Shown: in pieces, positions 21,183-32,017 of the stretch
How the letters are laid out: every line of letters begins with the position of its first letter
Position numbering within the stretch: the first letter of the stretch is position 1
Origin: Sorghum bicolor
Lineage: Eukaryota > Streptophyta > Magnoliopsida > Poales > Poaceae
Length of the DNA stretch: 64,000 bases
Assembly (NCBI RefSeq): GCF_000003195.3
Contig: NC_012875.2
Location: 18,608,398 to 18,672,397, forward strand
Direction of reading: 5' to 3'
The notes under the pieces: model-generated
What the model saw: the letters and a program-made list of their open reading frames with translations, nothing else
What the model was told of the DNA's origin: nothing
Database searches by the model: none
Made by a program: the position numbers and the translations under genes

Positions 21183-24100
21183 TTATCTCTTAATGAAGTT
21201 GGATAGGTCAAGCACATTAAGTTCATTTCTCAACATACAAAACCTAGCTTCATCTAGGGGTTTTGTGAAGATATCCGCCAATTGATTTTCCGTTCCCACA
21301 TTCTCTAGAGATATGTCACCTTTAGCAACATGATCCCTAAGGAAGTGGTGGCGGATGTCAATATGTTTTGTGCGGGTGTGTTGAACCGGGTTGTTTGCAA
21401 GTTTTACAGCACTTTTGTTGTCACACAACAAAGGTACTTTGTCTAGTACTACTTCATAGTCTAGCAAAGTTTGTTTCATGTAGAGTATTTGTGCACAACA
21501 AGCACCGGCAGCAATGTATTCCGCCTCGGCCGTTGACAAGGCAACACTATTTTGTTTCTTTGACATCCAAGAGACAAGTGATCTACCTAGGAAATGGCAC
21601 TCTCCGGATGTGCTTTTTCTATCAATCCGGCACCCGGCATAATCCGAATCGGAATAGCCTACAAGTTGGAATCTTGCACCTTTGGGATACCACAAGCCTA
21701 GGCAAGGTGTGTATTTTAGATACCTAAGAATTCTCTTGACCGCGATCAAGTGAGATTCCATAGGCATTGCTTGATATCTTGCACACATACACACACTAAA
21801 CATTATATCGGGCCTAGATGCGGTGAGGTAGAGTAGACTTCCTATCATGGAGCGATAGAGAGTCTTGTCAATTGGGTTACCTCCCTCATCCAAGTCGAGA
21901 TGCCCATTTGATGCCATGGGAGTCTTGATTGGCTTGCAATCCATCATCTTGAACCTCTTGAGAAGATCTTGAGTGTACTTCTCTTGAGAGATGAAGACCC
22001 CTTCCTTCATTTGCTTGACTTGAAATCCTAGGAAGATGGATAGCTCACCAATCATGGACATCTCAAACTCCTTGGACATCAAATCACCAAATTCCTTGCA
22101 AAAATCTTCATTAGTAGAGCCAAAAATAATATCATCAACATAAACTTGGCAAATGAAGATTTCCCCATTCATTTTCTTGGTGAAGAGTGTTGTGTCAACT
22201 TTCCCAATCTTGAAGCCCTTCTCAATGAGGAAGTCCCTAAGCCTCTCATACCAAGCTCTAGGAGCTTGCTTGAGACCATAGAGAGCCTTAGATAACCGGT
22301 AGACATGCTTGGGGTACCTAGGGTCTTCAAAACCGTGGGTTGCTCAACATAGACAAGCTCATTAATATATCCATTTAAAAAGGCACTTTTCACATCCATT
22401 TGAAATAACTTGATATCATGACTAGATGCATATGCATGTAGGATACGGATTGCTTCAAGTCTTGCCACCGGTGCAAAGGTTTCACCGAAGTCAAGACCTT
22501 CCACTTATGAAAAGCCCTTTGCCATGAGCCTTGCCTTGTTGCGCACCACTTTGCCTTGATCATCCTTCTTGTTCCGGAAGACCCACTTTGTTCCAATCAC
22601 TCTTGCATCTTTTGGTCGCTCTTCAAGTGTCCATACTTGATTGCGCGAGAAGTTGTTCAACTCCTCTTGCATGGCCATGATCCAATCCGCATCACGAAGA
22701 GCTTCCTCTATAGTTTTTGGTTCATCTTCAAGAGACACAAAAGCGTGATGTTCAATAAATAAAGCATGTCTAGAACGAGTAGTTACACCACGTGATGGAC
22801 TCCCGATGATGAGATCTTGAGAGTGATCTTGGAGGAGATGTGATGTTCTTCTTGGTGCCACTTGAGGGATTGGTTGGGGAGCATCAACATCTTGTGCTTG
22901 TGCCACCGCTTGCTCATGAGTGACTTGTGTGTCTTCATGAGCATCTCTCACATCCTTGTCTTCATTTTGTGGACCTTGTGAGGTGGATGGTGGCTCAATG
23001 ACTTGTACATCATTATCATCTTCTTTAGGCTTGATGTCTCCCACGGGTATGTTCTTCATCGCATCCCTCAATGGTTCCCCACCTACATCATCAAGATTAT
23101 CACTTGCTCCTTGGGAGCCATTAGTTTCGTCAAATTCAACATCAAAAGTTTCTTCAACCATGTTTGTGGCATGGTTAAAGACTCTATATGCCTTGGACTT
23201 TGATGAATAGCCAACCAAATAGCCAATGTCACATCTTCTTTGGAATTTTCCCAAGTGTTGGCGCTTCTTGTAGATGTAGCATTTGCATCCAAACACTCTA
23301 AAGAATGAGACATTGGGCTTCTTCCCATTGAGCAACTCATATGGTGTCTTCTCTAGGAACTTGTGAGGAAAGAGCCGGTTTGAAGCATAGCATGCGGTGT
23401 TGATTGCCTCGGCCCACATCTTCTCCGAAGTGTTATACTCATCTAGCATTGTTCTTGCCAAGGTGATCAATGTCCGGTTCTTTCTTTCTACAACCCCATT
23501 TTGTTGTGGTGTGTATGTTGAGGAGAACTCATGCTTGATTCCCACTTCATCACAATACTCTTCAATGTTGGTGTTGTCAAACTCATTGCCATTGTCACTT
23601 CTAATTTTCTTGATCTTCACATCAAATTGATTTTGGGCATTCTTTGCAAACTTCTTGAATATTGATGCAACTTCAGCTTTGTCTTGCAAGAAGAATGTCC
23701 AAGTGTACCGAGAGAAATCATCAACTATGACCAAGCAATATTTGTTGCCTCCAAGACTAGCATATGTGGTTGGTCCAAACAAATCCATATGAAGTAGCTC
23801 AAGCACTATTGAAGTGGAGAGATAGGCTTTGGTTGGATGAGTGTTCGCAACTTGTTTCCCCGCTTGACATGCACTACAAAGCTTGTCTTTTTCAAATGTC
23901 ACATCCTTCAAGCCTCTAATCAATTCTTTCTTCATCAACTTCTTGAGTGTGCCCATTCCAACATGTGCTAACCTTCTATGCCACAACCACCCAAGTGAAG
24001 TCTTGGTGAATAAGCAAGTCTTGACATCAACTTCATCGGATGAGAAATCAACTACATATAAGTTGTTGTGCCAGAAGCCTTTGAAAATCACTTCATTGTC

Positions 24101-24409
24101 ATCTTCCTTGGTCACAATTACTTCCTTCTTCTTGAATAGGCATTCAAATCCAAGGTCACATAATTGTCCAACCGAGAGCAAGTTGAAACTCAAAGATTGC
24201 ACATAGAGCACATTGGTGATGGAGTTGTCATTTGATATAGCAACCTTTCCTAGTCCCTTGACTTTTCCTTTTGAATTGTCACCAAATGTGATCTTCTCTT
24301 GGTTGTCAACATCTTCATCAAGAGAGGTGAACATCCGAGGATCTCCAGTCATATGTTGAGTGCAACCACTATCAATTACCCAATGTGATCCACCGGTCTT
24401 GTAGTTCAC
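21183..24409 (-). pseudogene. pol: Sirevirus pol: protease, integrase, reverse transcriptase, RNase H
   Basis: Copia order from the minus-strand start: protease WVIDSGCTQHMTGD, GAG-pre-integrase His/Cys motif (LWHRRLAHVG...CSACQAGKQ), integrase D-D-E (MDLFGP, IRSDNGNEF, NGVVERKNRT), C-terminal GKKPNVSFFRVFGCKCY. Then come RT (IGTKWVFRNKK, MDVKSAFLNG, YVDDIIFGS) and RNase H (YSDSDYAGC, STAEAEYIAA, HIDIRHHFLRD). Only two breaks are seen: a TAA at 22505-22507 and a frameshift near 22340 between the two RT halves. The YVDD catalytic motif is intact. The end ILTKPL-like IFTKPLDEARF is near 21235. A nearly complete, recently active element. Confidence 0.88.
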
Positions 24410-24423
24410 CTACACACAAGAGA

Positions 24424-26846
24424 TCAAGCTTGAGATTTAGGGACCCACATTTGCTTAGGGCCCTTGACCTTCTCTACTAGTTGCTTTGGCACCCAAATCT
24501 TCTTTGGCCTTTGCTTGTTGGGCGGCCCCATGAAGCTAACCTTGACCTTGCCACACTTGTCTTTTGTTACAATGTAATGAGCATTGAAGGAAAATGGTCT
24601 TGCATGCTTGGGCAAGGGTGGTGGTAGTGGTGCCTTACACTCATGAGCAAAGTGTCCTTCTTGACCACACTCAAAGCATCTCTTTGGCTTTGGCTTGCTT
24701 GGTTGATCATGAGTGGCTAGAGACTTGATGAGCTTTGTTTGATGACCTTTATAGCCAATCCCACTATTGTCCATCTTCATGACGGTGTTCATGAAAAGCT
24801 CACTTTGAAGGTCTTTCCCTTTGGTGAACTTTGCTAACCCCATGGTTAAATGTTCCTTCTCTTTCTTGAGCTTGTTGTTCTCTTGAGTTAGCTTCTTGAT
24901 GATTGGGTCATTGTTGCTAGCTAACTCATCCAAGATGAAAGTTTCATCTTCTTCTTGCTTGTCATACATCAAACCAAGCTTGAGATATTGATTTTCTTCC
25001 TCGAGCAACTTGTTCTCATATGCAAGCTTCTTATCTTGGTCAAGTGACTCAATCACAATGGTCTTGTGCTTGACTTGTTCTTGCAACTCTTTCTTGAGCT
25101 TGACAATTTCATTCTTGAGCTTGATAGTGTCCTCATAGCTCTCGGCCACTACCACTTTCTTGCCCTTGCAATCAACACATTTGCTTGTGCTCTCCACAAG
25201 TAAGTCATCACAAGATGTGGCTACATCAAGCTTAGCAACATTGTTAGTAGCAACATGTGTTTCATCAATTGCAAGTTCATAAGCAATCTCAAGGTTGTCA
25301 TAGTTTGCTTTTAGAGTTGTTAGCTCTTCTTTCATTGCTCTATATCTAGTGATAAGCTCATCATGAACACTCTCAAGTTTATCATGTTTTTCTTTGAGCT
25401 CTTTTAGAGAGAGTTTGAGCTCCTTGAGCTTGGTGGTCATGATCTCATTTTGGTCTCTAAGCTCATCACTAGATTTAAGCTTTGCTAGAAGAGTGTCATT
25501 TTCAAGTTAAAGCTTTTCATTTTCACTTCTAGTTTTTCTTATGACTTTTGTGTACTTGTTTAGAATTTTACAAGTTCATCATAAGAAGGTGATTCATATT
25601 CACTATCACTTTCACTACTCTCATCCTCACTTTGTACCTTCCGGTCACCCTTAGCCATAAAACATAGGTGTGTAGAGGATGTAGATGGTGGTGAAGATGA
25701 TGGTGATGGAGCATCGATGGCAATGGCGGCAACCTTCTCATCATCACTTTCATTGCCGGAGGAGTCACCACTTGAGCTTTCAATGTCGGTGAGCCAATCA
25801 CCAACAATGTAGGCCTTGCCATTCTTCTTCTTGTAGTGCTCCTTCTTCTTGCCACCTTTCTTCTTGTATTGCTTCTTCTCATTCTTGTCATCATCATTTG
25901 AGTCATCTTGCTCTTTGTTCTTCTTTTTGTACTTGTCCTTCTTGGGCTTTGGACATTGACGAGCAAGATGACCAAGCTCACCACAATTGTAGCAATCCAT
26001 CTCGGAGATGGGCTTCCTCTTGCTACTTGTGAAGAACTTCTTCTTCTTGGAGTCAAAGTTGACTCCATTCTTGTTGAGCTTCTTCAACATCTTTGTGGTT
26101 CTTCTCACCATGAGGGCAATAGATGCATCATCATCACTTGAAGTTGATGACTCAACTTCATTCTTCTTAGCCTTGCCCTTGTGAGAAGCCTTGAGAGCCA
26201 AGTCCTTCTTCTCTTTCTTGGCCGATGAGGAGCCATCTTGGGGGTTCATGTGCATGTACATCTCATGAGCATTGATCTTTCCCAATATGGCGGTTGGTGT
26301 AGCGGTGGAAAGATCTTCTTGATGAAGCACCGTTACTATGTGCCCATATTTTTCAATGGGAAGCACACATAGTATTTTCCTTGCTACATCCGCCGCATTC
26401 ATTTGAGTGAGTCCAAGTCCATTTAGCTCCTCTACAATGACATTCAAGCGAGAATACATTTCATTAGCATTTTCTTTGGGAAGCATTTCAAAAGTATTAA
26501 GCTTGTTCATCACTAAGTGATAGCGTTCCTCGCGTTCACTCTTTGATCCCTCATGGAGCGCACAAAGTTCCTTCCAAAGAGCATTGGCGGTTTTGTGGCT
26601 CCGAACGCGGTTGAACACCTCCTTGCAAAGGCCTCTAAAGATGTGGTTTTTGGCCTTCGCATTCCACTTCTCGTTTTCTTGCTCTTGTGGAGTAAGAGCG
26701 GTGGCTCTTTCCAGAGGGGCAAACCCTTCGGTCGTGGCTTTTAGGCACTTTACATCGCATGCCTCAAGGTATGACTCCATCCGTATTTTCCAATACGGGA
26801 AGTCATCCCCATCGAACATGGGTGGCGGTCCATCCCCGTTAGACAT
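24424..26846 (-). pseudogene. gag: Sirevirus gag with two zinc knuckles and a coiled coil
   Basis: The first 428 codons (26846-25560) carry the copia gag core (FPYWKIRMESYLEA, ALWKELCALHEG) and a CCHC knuckle CYNCGELGHLARQC. Acidic/Ser-rich and Lys-rich stretches follow. A one-base loss near 25562 and a TAA at 25507-25509 break the frame. It resumes at about 25440 with a long Lys/Leu/Glu coiled coil and a second CCHC (CFECGQEGHFAHEC, near 24660). The extended coiled coil and knuckles fit Sirevirus Gag. Gag would assemble the particle and bind RNA. Confidence 0.8.
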
Positions 26847-26884
26847 CTTTCTCTAGGCGGTGAAGCCTAAATAATGAGCACTAG

Positions 26885-26897
26885 GCTCCGATACCAA
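26885..26897 (-). other. Sirevirus primer-binding site, initiator tRNA-Met type
   Basis: Minus-strand TGGTATCGGAGCC lies 2 bp inside the 5' LTR, one base from the canonical TGGTATCAGAGCC. Confidence 0.85.
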
Positions 26898-26899
26898 TT

Positions 26900-28425
26900 G
26901 AAAGGATCAAGATGCCCAAGAGGGGGGTGAATTGGGCTTCTCTAAAAATTTAAGCAACCTATAAGCTCCAATTCAACCCCTTGTGCCTAGTGTGACCTAG
27001 AGAGCTACCGGATAAAAAGTTTTGCAACCTAGTTCCAATCCTATTCTAGCATGGCAATTCTAAGAATGTAAAAGCACAAAGTAAATGCTAGAAAGTAAAG
27101 GAGTAGTGGAAGAAAATGCTCGGCGATGTTTTGCCGAGGTATCGGAGAGTCGCCACTCTCCACTAGTCCTCGTTGGAGCACCCGCGCAAGGGTCTTGCTC
27201 CCCCTTGGTCCGCGCAAGGACCAAGTGCTCTCTACGGGCTGATTCTTCGACACTCCGTCGCGGTGAATCGCCCAAAACCGCTCACAAGCTTGACACGAGC
27301 CACCCACAAGAACTCCGTGCGGTCTTCGTGCCTCCAATCACCACCGAACCGTCTAGGTGATGGCGATCACCAAGAGTAACAAGCAAATAACACTCACTTG
27401 ACCCAAACAAGGCTCTAGAGAGTGGTGGATGCACACTTGACTCTTGGAACTCACTAGAGAAGGATTCTCTCAAGAAATCACTCAAACTTCAATCCTCTCT
27501 AGGCTCTTGCAACTCTCTTGCTCCACAACAAGTTTAATTCTCTGATGTTCAAATGGGCAAGAGACCTCTCATGGACGAGGTGGAGGAGTATAAATACTAT
27601 CCACGAAGTCTAAAGGTCGGCCAACCGTTTTCCACTGAAAACGGGGTCACCGGACGCACATTATGTTGCACCGGACGCACTGCACCGAGCGTCCGGTGCT
27701 TCATAACGGCTACCAGAACTTCTCCCTGACAGGTCATCGGACACTAACTCCCAGCGTCCGGTGCACCGTCCGGTGCTCGGGGGAACTTTACAAGCTCCCT
27801 GCGCATGGGACCGGACGCTACCCGGTGCGTCCGGTGCTCAGGGAAGGCTTGCAACCTCCCTGGGTATGGGACCGGACGCTACCCGGTGCGTCCGGTGCTA
27901 GCGTCCGGTGCCTAACCCTAAGCACCACACTGTTCCAACGGCTAAGGACCTCACCGAACGCACTCACAGAGCGTCCGGTGCCCCTTTGGGAACCCAAACT
28001 TCGTCGAAACGCGATCGCTCCAAAACGAAGTTGGTTCCTCTCGATCTAAGGACTATCTCTGAGCTGCCTAGTGCTAGGTTTACCAAGTGTGCACCACACC
28101 TAAACCTAAAGCCTTGCCTAAGTCAAGCTACTAGATCAAAGCCCCTCTTAATAGTACGGTCAAAGGAAAACAAAGTCCTAAACTATTCTAAGTGCCCTTC
28201 TTCATCATATGGCACTTAGACCTAGTCTAGTCTTGACGATGTCCATCCATCCTTTGAAAACCGAAAACGATTTCCACTATTAAGTAGGCATGTTCATCCC
28301 TGTCCATCGAGTACCTATTTACCATGACCTTACCTATGACTTTGCCTCTGCAAAACACACGTTAGTCATAGTAATCAATAATGTCATTAATCACCGAAAT
28401 CACTAGGGGCCTAGATGCTCTTTCA
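26900..28425 (-). repeat. Sirevirus 5' LTR (1526 bp)
   Basis: TGAAAG...CTTTCA borders match the LTR at 7597. The palindrome field lies at about 27648-27985. Two short deletions relative to the partner (about 13 and 11 bp) both fall in that field. Confidence 0.92.
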
Positions 28426-31370
28426 CCAGGGAACTCCTCAGTACACACATCTGTTACCCATCCGGGATTTTCATTGAAATATAAACAAGTGTAAGCGCAC
28501 CATGCTTAGCAAGTATAACATCGAGGTATATATAGGCTCAAAGGCTTGACTCAGTTTAATAGCGATTAGCATTTTAGTTGGTCATATTTTATTACCCAAG
28601 ACTTGTTACTTTTAATGAGAGACCAACCCTGGTTACATAAGTGTTAATCAAAGTTATTACCTTTCCCAAGTATAGCCAAGTAACCGCTAACCAAGAAGGA
28701 TCCAGGCCGCTCATGACCGAGAGCTCGGCTGTTATAACAGGTTTAGATTTCTGCAGAAATTGTACAACTTTACCCCCGAGCCGTGGTTCCCTAGTGTTGG
28801 GGTTTGCAAGGCCCACACCACTTCTACCGAGGAAGTGTGACCAGGTTCCATTACTTAACCTTTCACTAGTCACCCTAACAATATAGTAGCCGCGAGGTTT
28901 CAGTGGCAAGTGTGCATAGATGGCCTCCTTCAAGAGGCACATGTGGTCGCGACACTGTACACACCCAGGTAGGAGTGACATCTATACACCACGAGGCACC
29001 CCCCTCTAGCGCCTTTCGGTAACTAATAAACTGCTAGAGACATACTAGTTATATGATTAAGGTCAGAGCCATTTGACTCTCGGGATTGTACGTGACCTCC
29101 TGGGTGGCCGCTTCAGGATTAAGTCCTTATGGAGAGGAATCTAGAGCTTGCAAAACCGAAGCTCTAGCCCCCTGAACCAAGTTACTAGAACATATTTTAT
29201 CACATTGCATATACCAATTAATCAGGTTAATTTATTAACTTGGGTTTTTCAGCGTAGCAGGAACTACCTAAATAAATGCACACCTTCCCATGGGTATCAA
29301 GGATTTGTGGTACAAAATTATCTAGGTAAAGTCCTTATAGGTATTTCAATTTAGACACATGCATATGTATGAATTAAATAATATTCATAGGTACAAGGAA
29401 GCCTATATTACACTTGCCTTCCTCAAAATTTTCCTCCTGGTAGAGCTCCACAAACTGCTCCTCAACCACTCCAACCTGATCTCCTTCTATTAACGATCCA
29501 AACACCAATCAAGCATCCAGTCCAATCATCACATGCATACAAATAAAGTTCTATTAGAACAGTACACCAAACAGTAAAAACAGTGACTGAAAGATATATA
29601 AATCTACTCTACGCCTTTCTACGAACACATGACCGAAAGAATCACTCTAATCGGACTTAAAACGTGAAAGTTATGCATAAAACAAAATGAATGGCATTTA
29701 TGTGAATAAACTGAATCAAAAACGAATTTAAAAGAACTAAAACTAAATTTCCAATGGTTCTAGACTACGTGCACTATTATATAAAAGTATAGGGTTTAAA
29801 ACAGAAGAAAACATGATTAAAAAGAAATACTTTTGAACTAAGTTGGACTGCGGGTTGATTTGCTTGAAACAGGGGGGTTAAAGCGCAAAACTCCCAGTGG
29901 TCCGCGGCTGACCGCGCTGCTGGCCGGCAGAGGGGCCACGTGGCGTGCTGGGGTTGGCTCGGTCCACCACTGTGCGCGTGGACCGGCCGACCGAGCGCCC
30001 GTGGACCGCGCCCATGGCCCACGGTGGACCGGTTACATAACTCCGAAGGGGTATGTAATCTGGGCCGTTAGAAACAGATCGGATGGCCCTGGATGAAAGG
30101 AGGCGGGGCGCTCGCCTGAGCCGAGGCTGACCATTGCGGCGCCATTGCCGCCGACGAGGTGAGCTCCTCGGAGCTCGCCGGAAACACGTTCCCGGCCACG
30201 CCAAATAAAAAGGAGACTACCACGGTGACCAGCGCGACGAGGCGAACACGATAGGGTAAAAAGAAAGGGCGGGGAGCACGTCGGGACGACGGCCCCGTGG
30301 TGGCGCCACTTCCACACCCTCGGAGAGCCTCGGATTCGGTGTTAGAGCGCCCTAAATTCACGATTAAAGACATGGGGAGCATCGGGGCTATACCGTGGTC
30401 CCGTTGGAGGTGTTCGCAGCGTCCGAGAAAACTCCGAGCGGCGTGGCCACGAGCGAGGCGGGCTGGGAAGAGAGAGACAGCGATGGTGAGCTCGGTTTCG
30501 ACCAAATCGTGAAGAAAGGTAGAGGGGAAGTGTACCTACGGCCGCGGTATCGCCAGGCGAATGTGTTGTGCACGTTCGCAGCGTCCACCGTGCCCTTAAG
30601 ACGGAGAATTTGGGGGGGTTGAGCTTGGTTCACGAACGGAAGGAGGAAAGGAGAGCTCGGCCGCGAGCTTTATAGGGCGAGCAGGGGCACTGAGGGGGCG
30701 AACACTCGGGCGATTAAGCCCGGCATCAAGGCGGCTTGAAGGCCGATTGATGGCCTCCATCAATCGGAGCTTGAAGGCTGGGGGGAAAGAAGTGATGGCG
30801 TTGAATGTCGCCGTGCTCTCGGCTCAGCGAGGAAGAAAGGGGAGACGCTGACAAGCGGGCCCCACGGCGCAGTGAGAGAGAGATGGGAAGGGAGAGCGCC
30901 GATAGGCGGGCCCTACTGCGCAGTGAGAGGGAGAATGGGGAGGGCGCGCGGGCTGTCCGCGTCGGAGCGGGCCGCGCCACTGGGCTGTGTGCGCGTCGCG
31001 GGCGAGGGGCGGGGAGCTGGGCCGCCAACGGCCCAAGGCCAGGGGTGAGCGCGGGGTATAGCTGGGCCAGGGTTTGGGGCCGGGCCAAAATCGGTGAAGG
31101 GGATAAAAATAAAAGAGAAACTCTTTTATATTTTTCAGAGCTGTAAATTTGTATATATTCTATCAAATTGATTTTTAAACCAAACAACCTAGTCTTACCA
31201 TCAATCAAAATATGATGCACCAGCATGAATGCAGCATTTCATGTTTCTAGACCTTATAGTTTATTTTAAATAATTCCAAAAATTGTTATTTTGCCTAAAC
31301 AATTCTCAATAATTCCTATAATTATGCCAAATTAAATACTAATTTGAAAATAAATTTTCAGAGTGTTACA
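28426..31370 (-). repeat. T1 5' LTR, outer piece
   Basis: It resumes the LTR begun at 7344 after the Sirevirus and its CCAGG duplication. It ends GTGTTACA, so the minus-strand start is TGTAACAC. AT-rich arms flank a GC-rich core at about 29880-31090. No gene is supported; ORFs in the core are composition-driven. Confidence 0.75.
29880..31090. other. GC-rich core of T1 LTR
   Basis: About 1.2 kb of CpG-rich sequence sits in otherwise AT-rich LTR DNA. It has overlapping ORFs on both strands, none with a recognisable domain. Comparable cores occupy the T2 and T3 LTRs. Confidence 0.6.
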
Positions 31371-32017
31371 TGCGGTGGCACACAACGTTCTCCCATAACA
31401 TAACTAGCGTTCTTGGCGGGCACGTGGTTAGCGTACCTGTAGAAAACTCATTTCAGCCCAACTATAGTATGAACATGCAGAGCAAGAATTTAGAGCTATA
31501 CACCCCACACACATAGACACCACATCCATGCATATGGTGTGTTACTACCCACATCATCGCCCTAGTGACGACATCGCCTCTTAGGACAGAATCTCCCAAC
31601 ATGCGGTACTGCTCCCAGGCACACCAAACATGCGTGCATGAAACAACCCTAATATCACTTCCCTAGATCGGCAGTGTATCCGATCATGCTCTCACAGCTC
31701 CCACTTACCGAGGCGTAGAGGAAAAATTGATCCATACATTACCACTCAAATGAATGGCACTCATACTATTGCACGCCGTATGAGCGACGAAAATATAAAT
31801 ATGATGCATAACCCCCAAGTCAGTACTTAACTAGCCACCTTAGAGTCCTTAACTGGGCATAAAAGATATGACCATGGCACACCGTGTAGTTTTCCAAAAA
31901 CTCATTTTAACACCTCGATTATCATTAATTGCATAGTTAACTTTTATTAACCGGTTTAAGTTTAGTTTAGAACGTACTTATGAAAAGTAACTCGCTAAAC
32001 CTTGCTTCGATGTCAGC
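31371..32017 (-). other. T3 leader with primer-binding site
   Basis: No ORF is supported. A primer site lies at 32004-32015 (minus-strand TGACATCGAAGC), two bases inside the LTR border. It has diverged from the T2 version TGGTACCGAAGC. Confidence 0.6.

Larger units (their letters stand above)
7597..28425 (-). mobile_element. Complete Sirevirus-type Ty1/copia element
   Basis: Both LTRs, primer site, polypurine tract and a CCAGG target duplication (7592-7596 and 28426-28430) are present. Minus-strand order: 5' LTR 28425-26900, gag, pol (PR-INT-RT-RH), an extra ORF in the env position, polypurine tract, 3' LTR 9145-7597. Removing nested Athila B leaves about 13.2 kb. The copia domain order, long zinc-knuckle gag, extra 3' ORF, repeated CTCCCCCT tracts and GC-rich LTR palindromes are known Sirevirus traits. 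The LTRs differ by roughly 2% by eye plus several short indels in the palindrome field. Confidence 0.92.
4461..31370 (-). mobile_element. Tekay-like gypsy T1, 5' half, split by a Sirevirus
   Basis: Minus-strand order: 5' LTR (31370 to 28426, then 7596 to 7344 after the Sirevirus), primer site, ORF0 (7168-6194), gag (5424 to 4461), then the element is cut by the Tat-like LTR. Pol and the 3' LTR are outside the window. The long LTR (about 3.2 kb), the extra ORF upstream of gag and the gag sequence fit the Tekay/RIRE3-RIRE8 group. The right flank TGCGG (31371-31375) is one putative target-duplication copy inside T3. Confidence 0.75.

Noticed and set aside
21368..21727. Plus-strand ORF of 119 codons opposite RNase H
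   Set aside because: Shadow of the minus-strand pol coding sequence.
30068..31226. ORFs of 108-166 codons in the T1 LTR core
   Set aside because: No domain, both strands open at once because stop codons are rare in GC-rich DNA.
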